Below are positions 24,983 through 33,415 of a stretch of DNA of 64,000 nt, one piece after another. This DNA comes from QNYQ01 sp964542985. Lineage in GTDB: Archaea > Thermoproteota > Thermoprotei_A > Sulfolobales > Pyrodictiaceae. Below the pieces are notes generated by a model, which saw nothing but the letters and a program-made list of their open reading frames with translations, did not search any database and had not been told where the DNA came from. Both the position numbers and the translations under genes were made by a program. Location: positions 1 to 64,000 of the forward strand of contig CAZIWH010000001.1 of NCBI GenBank assembly GCA_964542985.1. The letters run 5' to 3'. Within the stretch, counting starts at the first letter, position 1. Every line of letters begins with the position of its first letter.

Positions 24983-26443
24983 GTGGGGTTGCCTGCCGCG
25001 CGTGACCTGCGGGAGCTACTAGAGCTGCTGGAGGAGAGGGGCTGGCTTCGCCGGGTTCGTGTGCCGCTGAGCCCTGTGCTGGAGATCCCGGAGGTTCTCC
25101 GCCGGGTTATGAGGCGGCGTGGCCCTGCGGTGCTGTTCGAGAATGTGAAGGGGTTTCCGGGCTGGAGGCTTGTGGGGAACCTGTTCGGCACCCTTGAGCG
25201 CATCAAGCTGGCGCTAGGGGTTGAGAGGCTGGAGGAGATTGGGGAAAGGCTTGTCTCGGCTGCGTGGAGGCCGCCGCCGCTGACGCTTGGCGGGAAGCTG
25301 CGGGGTCTCCGGGAGGCGCTTGACCTTGGCCGCTATGCACCCCGGGCTGTGAGGAGGCCCGCTTTCAGCCTCCTCTGGGAGGGTGAGCGCGTTGACCTTG
25401 AGGCGCTGCCGGCGGTTAAGCAGTGGCCGCTGGAGGGGGGCCGGTACATCACCTTCGGCCAGGTCTATACCGTTGACCCGGCGACGGGTGTGACTAACAT
25501 CGGTGTATACAGGCTCATGCTGCAGGGGAGGCGGGAGCTTGTCGTGCACTGGCAGATGCATAAGCGCGGCCGCATGGCCTTCCGGGAGGCCGCGGAAAGA
25601 GGGGAGAAGCTTCCCGTAGCCGTCGTGGTCGGGGCCGACCCTGCCTCCATGCTCGCGGGCGTCATGCCGGTCCCCTATCCTCTGGATAAGCTGCTGTTCG
25701 CTGGCGTGATGGCTGGCCGAGGGCTGGAGGTCTACAGGCTGCCCAGCGGCATCCCGGTGCCGGCACGAGCTGAGCTGGTGCTTGAGGGCTACGTGGAGCC
25801 AGGGAGGCTCGCGGAGGAGGGGCCGTTCGGCGACCACTGGGGCTACTACGACAAGCCGACTGAGAAGTTCCCCGTGATGACTGTGGAGAGGGTGTGGGCC
25901 AGGGAGGACCCGGTCTTCGTCGCCACTGTGGTCGGGAAGCCACCGATGGAGGACGCTGCCATAGGGAAGGCTGTGGAGAGGGTGTTCCTCCCCCTACTGC
26001 GCACCATGCTGCCCGAGATTGTTGATCTTAACCTGCCGGAGCACGGGGTGTTCCAGGGCCTGGCGATAGTGTCTATCCGGAAAAGGTTCCCCGGGCACGG
26101 GAAGAAGGTTATCTCAGCGCTCTGGGGACTGGGCCAGCTCTCCCTGACCAAGATAATAGTCGTTGTTGATCACGACATAGACGTGCACGACCTGAACCAG
26201 GTCATGTGGGCCGTGGCTGCCCACGTGGATCCGCAGCGTGACGTTGTGGTGCTGCACAACGCGCACACCGACCAGCTGGATCCGGCAACGCCGGTGCAGG
26301 GCTACGGAAGCAAGCTCGGCATAGACGCGACGAGGAAGCTGCCCGAGGAGTACGGCGGCAAGGAGTGGCCCAGGGAGGTGGAGCCGGACCCCAAGACGGT
26401 AGAGAGGATTGACAAGCTGTGGCCGAGCCTGGGCCTGGACTAG
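24983..26443 (+). CDS. ubiD: UbiD-family decarboxylase
   Basis: 486-residue prenylated-FMN-dependent decarboxylase family. Landmarks: RRGPAVLFENVKGFPGWRLV, the prFMN/metal-binding region TFGQVYTVDPATGVTNIGVY, EGPFGDHWGYYDKPTEKFPV with family acid/base residues, and IIVVVDHDIDVHDLNQVMWA. It probably decarboxylates a prenylated aromatic acid in quinone synthesis, since a UbiA prenyltransferase gene follows after ~20 bp on the same strand. A UbiX flavin prenyltransferase, needed for the cofactor, is not in the window. GTG start at 24983. Confidence 0.87.
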   Translation: MGLPAARDLRELLELLEERGWLRRVRVPLSPVLEIPEVLRRVMRRRGPAVLFENVKGFPGWRLVGNLFGTLERIKLALGVERLEEIGERLVSAAWRPPPLTLGGKLRGLREALDLGRYAPRAVRRPAFSLLWEGERVDLEALPAVKQWPLEGGRYITFGQVYTVDPATGVTNIGVYRLMLQGRRELVVHWQMHKRGRMAFREAAERGEKLPVAVVVGADPASMLAGVMPVPYPLDKLLFAGVMAGRGLEVYRLPSGIPVPARAELVLEGYVEPGRLAEEGPFGDHWGYYDKPTEKFPVMTVERVWAREDPVFVATVVGKPPMEDAAIGKAVERVFLPLLRTMLPEIVDLNLPEHGVFQGLAIVSIRKRFPGHGKKVISALWGLGQLSLTKIIVVVDHDIDVHDLNQVMWAVAAHVDPQRDVVVLHNAHTDQLDPATPVQGYGSKLGIDATRKLPEEYGGKEWPREVEPDPKTVERIDKLWPSLGLD

Positions 26444-26464
26444 GCGCCGCGCGGGGTACCGGGG

Positions 26465-27376
26465 ATGGCTAGGCTCTGGGATCCTGGGAGGCTCCGCGGC
26501 GGGGGCAGGGCTGCAGCGCTTGCTAGGCTTGTGAGGATAGAGCACACACTGTTCAGCCTCCCCTTCGCCTACGCGGGGGCGGTGCTAGCGTGCAGGAGCT
26601 GCGTGGACGCCAGGGTGGCGGTGCTGATTGGGGCCGCGCTGCTGGGGCTCCGGACGGCGGCGATGGCGTTCAACAACATAGCGGACCTGGATATTGACCG
26701 GCTGAACCCGCGCACCGCTTCCCGGCCCCTTGTGACTGGCGCGGTGCCTCTTAGGGATGCGTGGCTCCTCGTCGTCGCTGGCTCGGCGCTGTACTTCGCC
26801 TCCGCCGCACTGCTGAACCGCTACGCGTTGCTGCTGGCGCCGCTGCTCTGGGCGGCCGCGATGAGCTACCCCTATGCTAAGAGATTGCATTGGTTACCGC
26901 ACCTGCACCTCGGCCTGGTGCTGGGCACCGTGGTGCTGGGCGGCGCTGTGGCAGCGGCGGGCTGTGCGCCCGGGGCTACGCTCGGCTGGGTGCTCTCCCG
27001 TGTGCCCTGGCTCTATGTGGCGGCCGTGACGCTCTGGGTCGCGGGGTTCGACGCCTACTACGCTATAATGGACATGGAGTTCGACAGGAGGATTGGGCTG
27101 GGCAGTATCCCGGCGAGGCTCGGCGTCGGGGCGGCGTTGTGGGCGAGCCGGGTGATGCACCTCGCCTCCGCCGTCCTCCTCTTTGCCGCCGTCAAGGCCT
27201 ACCATCTCGGCCCCGCCGCGCTGGCGGGCGCAGCGGTGGCGACGGGGCTACTGCTGTATCAGCACCTGCTGCTCTGGAGGAGGGGACTAGACGCGATACC
27301 AGAGGCGTTCAACACGAACCTAGTCCTGGGCCTCGTTATAGGCCTCAGCGTGGTTCTTGACCGCCTGGTCTTCTAG
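26465..27376 (+). CDS. ubiA: UbiA-family prenyltransferase
   Basis: Integral membrane aromatic prenyltransferase of 303 residues with about eight to nine hydrophobic helices. The two aspartate-rich motifs are FNNIADLDIDRLNPRTASRP and YYAIMDMEFDRRIGLGSIPA, which bind the prenyl diphosphate via Mg2+. By family it joins an isoprenoid chain to 4-hydroxybenzoate or a related ring. Adjacency to ubiD supports a two-step quinone branch. Its 3' end overlaps by 57 bp the convergent small gene ending at 27320. Confidence 0.88.
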   Translation: MARLWDPGRLRGGGRAAALARLVRIEHTLFSLPFAYAGAVLACRSCVDARVAVLIGAALLGLRTAAMAFNNIADLDIDRLNPRTASRPLVTGAVPLRDAWLLVVAGSALYFASAALLNRYALLLAPLLWAAAMSYPYAKRLHWLPHLHLGLVLGTVVLGGAVAAAGCAPGATLGWVLSRVPWLYVAAVTLWVAGFDAYYAIMDMEFDRRIGLGSIPARLGVGAALWASRVMHLASAVLLFAAVKAYHLGPAALAGAAVATGLLLYQHLLLWRRGLDAIPEAFNTNLVLGLVIGLSVVLDRLVF

Positions 27377-27694
27377 CTCACAGGCTTTCAACCCCTCCGG
27401 AGTGACCACGTAGACCACCGCCCCGCCCCTGCGGGATAGGGGACAGAGGCGGCGAAGCGGGCAGCGGCTGCAAGGGCAGCTGCCGCTGAGCGGCCTTATC
27501 CAGCCGAGGGCGAGAAGGAGGGTGAGCGCCTCCCTCCCCCTGCCCGGGCCGAGCAGCGCCTCCGCCAGGGGCTCGCCAAGCACCCCCAGGTGGAGGGCTT
27601 CGCGGAGGAGGCGGCAGAGCTTACTCCTCGTTGGCCTCTCCCTGGGGCCACTTGGCTGCGAGGAGTTCGAGCGGAGGCTGGTCAAGCCTCTCAA
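27320..27694 (-). CDS. Small protein with cysteine cluster, winged-helix-like
   Basis: About 100-124 residues; the start is unclear because it overlaps the upstream 165-residue gene. A helical N-terminal part (LGEPLAEALLGPGRGREALT) and LLALGWIRPLSG look like a winged-helix core. CPCSRCPLRRLCPL follows, four cysteines of a probable zinc or Fe-S site, then VVYVVTPEGLKACELE. Similar small Cys-bearing HTH proteins occur in archaea. Function not known; it may be a redox- or metal-sensing regulator. Confidence 0.5.
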   Translation of the reverse strand: MRGLTSLRSNSSQPSGPRERPTRSKLCRLLREALHLGVLGEPLAEALLGPGRGREALTLLLALGWIRPLSGSCPCSRCPLRRLCPLSRRGGAVVYVVTPEGLKACELEDQAVKNHAEAYNEAQD

Positions 27695-28118
27695 GCCTCA
27701 TGCTACGGAGCTTCTCCATGGCCTCGCGTTGTATCCTATGGAGCCTCTCGGGGCTTACGCCACGCTCGGCAGCTATCTTCTCGACTTCGCGCTGGACTAG
27801 GGCGTAGCGGCGTAGGCTCTCGTTGAGCCTCCTCCAGGGTATCCCGCGGAGCGCATCCGCGGCCTCGCGGTCGAGGGGGAGCCGCCCCATGAGCATGAGG
27901 GCGGCTATTATCGGGTAACCTATGTAGCCGCGGAGCCTGGTGCCGTTGTCGTCGCTATAGGCCACGCCCTTCTCGGGGTCGACGTAGACGTGGTAGAGCC
28001 TGGCGCCGTCGCTGCTCCTCACTAGGAACATGCCTGGGCCGACTTGCTTCACTCTGCCATCTGCTATCGCCGAGAGGGCTTCAAGCACCTTTATTCTCGG
28101 GGGCTGGCGGAGCCTCAA
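27621..28118 (-). CDS. Conserved hypothetical archaeal protein, 165 aa
   Basis: Begins MRLRQPPRIKVLEALSAI, then GPGMFLVRSSDGARLYHVYV and GYIGYPIIAALMLMGRLPLD, and ends in a charged helical tail with RGVSPERLHRIQREAMEKL. No known domain identified. It is divergent from phoU and precedes the cysteine-cluster gene, which begins within its 3' end. Confidence 0.62.
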   Translation of the reverse strand: MRLRQPPRIKVLEALSAIADGRVKQVGPGMFLVRSSDGARLYHVYVDPEKGVAYSDDNGTRLRGYIGYPIIAALMLMGRLPLDREAADALRGIPWRRLNESLRRYALVQREVEKIAAERGVSPERLHRIQREAMEKLRSMRLERLDQPPLELLAAKWPQGEANEE

Positions 28119-28200
28119 GGCGCAGACCCTCCTCCCATTCTATGCGGGGGCTGGGGCTTATACCGGCGGCCCCGGCTCTGCGCCTAGAGGGGTGCCGGGA

Positions 28201-28812
28201 GTGTCTCTGGTTGAGAGAGCCGTCTCCGAGATAGCCGGGCTTCTCGACAAGCTGTACTCGGAGTCGATGGCTGCGCTGGAGGCCGCGCTAGGCTTCAGCG
28301 ACGAGAGGGGCGTCGAGGCTGTGGCGAGGCACGCTAGGGAGGCGGGGAGGCTCCGGACGAGCCTCGTGGAGAGGAGCGTCGAGGCCCTGGCCCGCTACCA
28401 ACCCATGGCGAGGGAGCTTAGAAGGATAACCGCGTACATGGAGGCCTCCTATGACCTCTTCCGCGTCGCCCGCTACGCGTTAGAGATAACCCGCGTCCTG
28501 GCCAGGGTGCCGTCCTGCAGCACGGGGCTAGGCGAAGAGGCTGAGACCGCGAGAGAGATGCTCGAGGACGCCTACAGGGCGCTGCGCCGCGAGGACCCCG
28601 TGCTCGCGGAAAGGGTGCTGGATCTAGACGAGAGGGTTGACCGCGCCTACCTCCGCGCCCTGGACGAACTCGCGATAAGGGAGGGGCTTGGCCGCTGCGA
28701 GGTGGCAAGGCTCCTAATCCTACGCCACCTGGAGAGAATAGCGGATCACGCGGTCTACATAGCCTCGGCGGCGTACTTCGTGTCCCGGGGTAGGAGGCTG
28801 CTCACCGACTAG
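28201..28812 (+). CDS. phoU: PhoU-domain protein
   Basis: All-helical phosphate-regulatory PhoU family protein of about 203 residues. Two PhoU-like three-helix units are visible, the second in LDLDERVDRAYLRALDELAI and LRHLERIADHAVYIASAAYF, the hallmark ERIADHA metal-binding helix. The open frame extends back to 28030 inside the divergent gene, but GTG 28201, six bases after gaggggtg, is the credible start. A TATA-like gcttatacc lies near 28154. No Pst transporter is adjacent, so the target may be another transporter or a potassium/phosphate regulator. Confidence 0.8.
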   Translation: MSLVERAVSEIAGLLDKLYSESMAALEAALGFSDERGVEAVARHAREAGRLRTSLVERSVEALARYQPMARELRRITAYMEASYDLFRVARYALEITRVLARVPSCSTGLGEEAETAREMLEDAYRALRREDPVLAERVLDLDERVDRAYLRALDELAIREGLGRCEVARLLILRHLERIADHAVYIASAAYFVSRGRRLLTD

Positions 28813-28856
28813 CCTTATTAGCCGCCGAGGCAAGGCAGGCCACTTGTCCGGGCACA

Positions 28857-29525
28857 GTGATGCCGCTCAAGGTCCATGTGGTCGACAACCCTCTCCTCCA
28901 GCACATCCTCCTCCAGCTGCGCGACCGGGAGACCCCTAGGCCCAGGTTCAGGCAGCTTCTCGAGACCGCTGGAATGCTGCTGGGCTACGAGGCCTCGAGG
29001 AGCCTCCACACGAGGAATAGGAGCGTCGTAACGCCGCTGGGCGCCACGGTCGAGGGCGTCGAGGTCATGGACGACGAGGCCGTGGTCATAGCAGTGCTCC
29101 GCGCCGCACTCCCCATGGCTTACGGTGTTCTCCGCGTCCTTGAGAGGGCGGAGATGGGGTTCGCCGCGGCAACGAGGCTCGAGGACACTGCGAAGCGCGT
29201 GGGGGATAAGCTGGTCTTCGACGTCGAGTCGCCATACTGGAAGACCCCGAGGCTCCAGGGGAGGGACGTGGTGCTCGTGGACCCGATGCTCGCCACGGGA
29301 AGCACGCTGACAAGGATAGCTGGCAGGGTTCTCGACGAGGAGCCCCGGAGCCTCATCGTGGTCACGCTGATAGCGGCCAGGCAGGGCCTCTCCAGGCTAG
29401 AGGAGACTGTGGCGGAGAGGAGCGTGGACCTCTACGCTGCCGCAGTGGACCCGAGCCTAGACGAGAGGGGCTTCATAGTGCCCGGGCTCGGGGACGCGGG
29501 GGACAGATGCTTCGGCGAAGCCTAG
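28857..29525 (+). CDS. upp: Uracil phosphoribosyltransferase
   Basis: Salvage enzyme making UMP from uracil and PRPP. The sequence has VHVVDNPLLQHILLQLRD, RAALPMAYGVL, the PRPP-binding loop VVLVDPMLATGSTLTRI and the C-terminal uracil loop DERGFIVPGLGDAGDR. Length 222 is standard. GTG 28857 and ATG 28860 are adjacent starts. It overlaps the convergent membrane-anchored gene by 4 bp. Confidence 0.92.
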   Translation: MMPLKVHVVDNPLLQHILLQLRDRETPRPRFRQLLETAGMLLGYEASRSLHTRNRSVVTPLGATVEGVEVMDDEAVVIAVLRAALPMAYGVLRVLERAEMGFAAATRLEDTAKRVGDKLVFDVESPYWKTPRLQGRDVVLVDPMLATGSTLTRIAGRVLDEEPRSLIVVTLIAARQGLSRLEETVAERSVDLYAAAVDPSLDERGFIVPGLGDAGDRCFGEA

Positions 29526-30109
29526 CCCATGTGGAGCCAGCGGAGCGCCATCCCCAGCGCCTTTTTGAACGATCCCACCGTGACTCCCTCCGCGAAGAAC
29601 ACTTGGGGCTTACTCATGTTAACCGTCCTACCCATAATCTGCGTCACAGTGTAACCGACTACCTGCACCACGTAAACCACGGTGGTGTTGACGACCGGAA
29701 GAGGGTAGGCCATAATCACCTTCTGCTGGCTTTTGAATAGCCTGCTTATCTCCCTATTGGTTCCCACTATCACCGCAACCTTGCCGCGGAGCAGCGCCTC
29801 GGCCACAGCGTCCGCCGCCTTCTTGAGCGGACACCTCTCCGCGTCAACGACCACAATACTTCCCCTGGACGCCAGGTCACCGAGCCCCACTTCCGCTACC
29901 CTAAGATTCAGGCGCCGGGCCGCTTCCCGCAAAGCATCCACGGCGTCTGAGCGGAGGCAAGGCGGGTACGCTACCATGTTCTCTCCAGGCCCACCGGCGG
30001 CTCCGCTGTGAGGAGTATAGGAGAGAACATAGAATACCATTATGAAGGCAGCTATTAGTAAGATCACGAGGATGAGCATGAGGATCGCAGGCTGCTGGCT
30101 GCGAGTCAA
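29522..30109 (-). CDS. Membrane-anchored hypothetical protein
   Basis: About 195 residues. After a short basic start (LTRSQQP) comes one hydrophobic helix (AILMLILVILLIAAFIMVFY), then a Gly/Pro linker and an alpha/beta domain (GSIVVVDAERCPLKKAADAV, LLRGKVAVIVGTNREIS). The topology suggests an N-terminal anchor with an external domain. TTG 30109 overlaps the stop of the upstream acyl-CoA synthetase gene as TTGA, implying translational coupling. No family recognised. Confidence 0.6.
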   Translation of the reverse strand: MTRSQQPAILMLILVILLIAAFIMVFYVLSYTPHSGAAGGPGENMVAYPPCLRSDAVDALREAARRLNLRVAEVGLGDLASRGSIVVVDAERCPLKKAADAVAEALLRGKVAVIVGTNREISRLFKSQQKVIMAYPLPVVNTTVVYVVQVVGYTVTQIMGRTVNMSKPQVFFAEGVTVGSFKKALGMALRWLHMG

Positions 30110-31623
30110 CCCGTTCCCCCCTGGAGACGGGGTATGCGGCCCCGGCGGCGCCGTATATGCTCCTCCAGCGTTCCCGCCTTCCGGAGCCACGTGGCGTAGC
30201 GGTGGAGCGCCCAGAGCGCCTTGGCGGCCGCCGCTTCTGTCTGGTAGACGGGGACGCCGGCAATGGTCTCCAGGCGGCGGCTTATCTCGAATGCCTTCCT
30301 CCCGCCCACGACTGCAGCTACTACAGGGAAGGGCTTCTCCCGGTTTATCTCCTCGAGCACGGGGGCGAGCTTCTCCGGGAACTCCTCGGTGAACCCCGCC
30401 AGGTTGAAGTACGGTATTATCATTGCGCCGTCCACCTCGCCGCTCTCCGCTACGACGCGCAGCGCCTCTATCAGCTGTTCCTCGGTGGCTGAACCGGTGA
30501 CGTCCACAGGGTTCCTGGGGCTGGCTATCGGTAGGAGCACGCGTCGCAGCCTGGCCTGTGTCTCCTCGCTCAGCACCGGCACCTCGAGGCCTAGGAGGGA
30601 AAGCGCGTCAGCAGCCATTACGCCGCTGCCGCCGCCAGCGGTTACCACCGCGACACGGGGCCCCTTCATCGGAGGCTGAAGAGCCAGGGCCAGTGCAAGG
30701 TCGAACATCTCCGCCGGGGTCTCCGCCGGCACCACGCCGGTCTGCCTGAACACCGCCTGGTAGATGCGGTAGCTCCCGGCGAGGCTCCCCGTGTGGCTCG
30801 CAGCTGCCCTAGCGCCTGCAGAACTCCTACCAGCCTTCAGCACGACCACAGGTTTCATCGGAGTGGTCTCCTCCAACGCCCTCCGGAACCTAGACCCGTC
30901 CTCCACACCCTCAACATACATAGCAATAGCCAGCGTCTCCTCGTCGCCCACAAGGTAGGCAAGCAGATCCGCCTCATCAACGTCAGCCTTGTTGCCAAGG
31001 CTAACGAACCTGCTCACACCTATGCCCCTCATCTCAGCCCAGTCCAGGGCAGCGGCCCCGAGAGCACCGCTCTGGCTGAGGAACGCTATCGGCCCGGGCC
31101 CCGGAAACCCCTGCCTACGTGCATCAAAGAAAGTAGCGTTGACCCCCGTAGAGGGGGAGTAGACACCGATGCAGTTCGGCCCAACCATCCTCATACCATA
31201 GCGGCGGACTATCTCCACGAGCCGCCTCTCGAGGACAACGCCCTCCCCACCAACCTCCCTGAACCCCGCACTCAGCACTATGAGGCCACGTACGCCACGC
31301 CGCCCAGCCTGCTCCGCGACAAGAGGCACAACCCTAGCGGGAACAGCGACAACCGCGAGGTCGACCGGATCCGGGACGTCGAGGATGCTCGGGTAGGCGG
31401 GGAGTCCGAGTATTTCCCGGGCCCGCGGGTTCACGGGATACACTGGGCCCGGGAAACTCCGCCTAAGGTTCTCGAGGACAAGATGCCCCACCTTCCCCGG
31501 CTCCCTCGCGGCACCGATAACAGCAATGCCCCTGGGCCGGAAGAACACCTCCACGCCCTCACCGGGCCTAGGCCTGGAGAGTGAAGCCAAGGGATACGGC
31601 ACCCCAACCCTAAGTGACGACAC
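30106..31623 (-). CDS. ADP-forming acyl-CoA synthetase, alpha-type subunit
   Basis: NDP-forming acetyl/acyl-CoA synthetase alpha family. CoA-binding domain FRPRGIAVIGAAREPGKVGH, then MRMVGPNCIGVYSP and SQSGALGAAALDWA, and the phospho-histidine loop SHTGSLAGS. It makes ATP from acyl-CoA and ADP in archaeal peptide/pyruvate fermentation. The beta (ATP-grasp) subunit is not in the window and is often encoded elsewhere. The start is uncertain: GTG 31623, 31602 and 31554 are in frame, and a TATA-like gtaaataggg lies near 31635-31644. Confidence 0.85.
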   Translation of the reverse strand: MSSLRVGVPYPLASLSRPRPGEGVEVFFRPRGIAVIGAAREPGKVGHLVLENLRRSFPGPVYPVNPRAREILGLPAYPSILDVPDPVDLAVVAVPARVVPLVAEQAGRRGVRGLIVLSAGFREVGGEGVVLERRLVEIVRRYGMRMVGPNCIGVYSPSTGVNATFFDARRQGFPGPGPIAFLSQSGALGAAALDWAEMRGIGVSRFVSLGNKADVDEADLLAYLVGDEETLAIAMYVEGVEDGSRFRRALEETTPMKPVVVLKAGRSSAGARAAASHTGSLAGSYRIYQAVFRQTGVVPAETPAEMFDLALALALQPPMKGPRVAVVTAGGGSGVMAADALSLLGLEVPVLSEETQARLRRVLLPIASPRNPVDVTGSATEEQLIEALRVVAESGEVDGAMIIPYFNLAGFTEEFPEKLAPVLEEINREKPFPVVAAVVGGRKAFEISRRLETIAGVPVYQTEAAAAKALWALHRYATWLRKAGTLEEHIRRRRGRIPRLQGGTG

Positions 31624-31818
31624 GTCTACCGGCCCCTATTTACCATGGCCACAGCAGGAGACGAGGCAACCCACATGCCGAAGACGTAGAGGCCAAGAGA
31701 GGGGGGCAGGAGCGGGAGGAGGCGGGCCTGCCGGCCCAGGGCTCCACCCGGGAAAAAAGCTCTGCTAAGCCTGTCCGGCGCCCTAGGGGCTCCCGGGGAC
31801 CCCTCCTATGCGGCGGCG

Positions 31819-33225
31819 CTAGGCCGCCGTTAGCTTCATCACTTTGATGGCGACGAATATCGCCAGTATTATGCCGATTATCGCTATAGCTACCGCTACT
31901 AGGGCCCAGCGGCTCGCGCTGTTAGCGTTGTTGGTTACCTTGTTCAGCTGCTCAGTAACCTTGTTGAGCTGGCTGGTCAGCTGCTGTAGCAGGCTCTGCT
32001 GCAGGTTGTTCACCTGGCTCTGGAGCCTACTCACCTTGGCCTCAAGGCCAGCTATCTTCTTGTTAACATCGCTTATCTTGGCCTCAAGCTCGCTCATTAT
32101 CTCTTGCTTCACCTGGCTTGCAGCCTGCTGCGCGTACTGCTTAGCCTCATCTTTAGTAGCGGCCTGGCTCTGGAGGCTGCTCAGCTGCTGCTGCAGCTGC
32201 TGCAACTGGCCCTGCAGCTGCTGTAGCATGCTCTTTAGGTCAGCTAGCTGAGTGTTAACATAGTCCTTTGTAGCATAGTTACCTAGCATGTTTTCAAGAT
32301 CACTGATCTTCATCATAGTCTCGTTGACGCTCTTCTGCAGGGCAGCCATCTGGCCTGCGAGCATGCCGAGCTGCTGCTGCAAAGCCTTCACTTCCTTGGC
32401 CTGCATAGTGGTGTTCTGTTCTAGCTTCTGGAGCATTGATGCTACCTCTTGGAGAGTATTGCTTACAGCGTTGTACTTGTCAGTCAGGGATGCTACACTC
32501 GTCACCAGGCTCTTTAGGGTAGCGTTAACCATTTTCATCTGATCCATCAGCTTCATTATTGCGTAGGCCTGGCTCGTCAGCACTATGGGCTTCTTCAGTG
32601 TAGTCACACCAAACTGCGTTACATCGACAGTCGTCATGTTCTTGAGGTAATCAACCTTCTTTGCACAGACGGTGTACTTGCCCGGCCCGGGTACCGGCAG
32701 CACAAAGGTGCCATTTGCATCAGTTACTGTGGAGGCGCCAGTCTCCTTCACAACGACCGTGGCACCCTCTATCGGCATGCCATTCTGGTCGACCACTCTG
32801 CCCTTGATACTGTATGCTGGGGCCACAGTGAAGCTTATCACTAGAGGCTTTGTAGTGAAGACCGTGCTTTGCTGACCATTTATCACCACATAGCCGCTGT
32901 AGGTAAGCGCGGCCTGGAAGGTACCATAACCGTAGGCCTCAGTATGCTGGAACACATATGTATACATTGTAGCATTACGGAGGTTCACCGTCACCATGTC
33001 TATTACCTTGCCACTGGGGCCCTTTATCTGTATCAACACAGTGCCGGTGAAGGGCTCTGCGAACTCAACCGTCAGCTTAACCTTGGAATTGGGCAGGTAG
33101 CTTGCCTTGTCACTGTAGAACTTCACGAGACTGTTGCTGGCCACGTTAGAGGCCGCGTACGCGGCCACCGGGAGCACCAGGAGCGCCAGCAGCGCCGAGA
33201 CGAGCGCAACCTTACTCGCGTTCAT
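31819..33225 (-). CDS. slaB: S-layer stalk/anchor protein (SlaB-like)
   Basis: 468 residues. Signal peptide to about residue 24 (MNASKVALVSALLALLVLPV, cleavage after AYA). Two beta-domains follow, the second a carboxypeptidase-regulatory-like fold (SIKGRVVDQNGMPIEGATVV, ~138-200). A long Gln/Leu-rich coiled coil spans ~225-435 (LQQLQGQLQQLQQQLSSLQS). A single C-terminal membrane helix (WALVAVAIAIIGIILAIFVA, ~440-463) ends the protein. This matches SlaB, which rises from the membrane and carries the SlaA lattice. It lies downstream of the large SlaA gene with its own TATA-like gtttaaatcc near 33296-33305. N-glycosylation sequons (NMT, NTT) are present. Confidence 0.85.
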   Translation of the reverse strand: MNASKVALVSALLALLVLPVAAYAASNVASNSLVKFYSDKASYLPNSKVKLTVEFAEPFTGTVLIQIKGPSGKVIDMVTVNLRNATMYTYVFQHTEAYGYGTFQAALTYSGYVVINGQQSTVFTTKPLVISFTVAPAYSIKGRVVDQNGMPIEGATVVVKETGASTVTDANGTFVLPVPGPGKYTVCAKKVDYLKNMTTVDVTQFGVTTLKKPIVLTSQAYAIMKLMDQMKMVNATLKSLVTSVASLTDKYNAVSNTLQEVASMLQKLEQNTTMQAKEVKALQQQLGMLAGQMAALQKSVNETMMKISDLENMLGNYATKDYVNTQLADLKSMLQQLQGQLQQLQQQLSSLQSQAATKDEAKQYAQQAASQVKQEIMSELEAKISDVNKKIAGLEAKVSRLQSQVNNLQQSLLQQLTSQLNKVTEQLNKVTNNANSASRWALVAVAIAIIGIILAIFVAIKVMKLTAA

Positions 33226-33415
33226 GTCTTTTCACCCTCTTATTCCGCACGCGTGGAGCCGTGTGGGTTCCACCATCCCAGTCCCGGGGCTCCGGGATTT
33301 AAACCCTTGAGGCCCAAGACGGGGTTTTCAAAAACGAGAATGAAGAGCGTAGAATCGCCTCGAAAAAACGGTCGGGGCATTCCTCCCCACGCCCTTCTCG
33401 CTAGCCGCTGCTAGG
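33226..33415 (-). promoter_or_regulatory. slaA-slaB intergenic: U-rich terminator and slaB promoter
   Basis: The minus strand after slaA has T-rich runs (gttttttcg near 33363-33369, cgttttt near 33330-33335) suited to archaeal termination. A TATA-like gtttaaatcc then lies near 33296-33305 with a predicted start near 33275. This would allow slaB to be expressed at a level different from slaA. Confidence 0.5.

Noticed and set aside
30793..31584. 263-residue plus-strand ORF opposite the acyl-CoA synthetase
   Set aside because: Antisense frame, low-complexity and without motif; the minus strand gene is clear.
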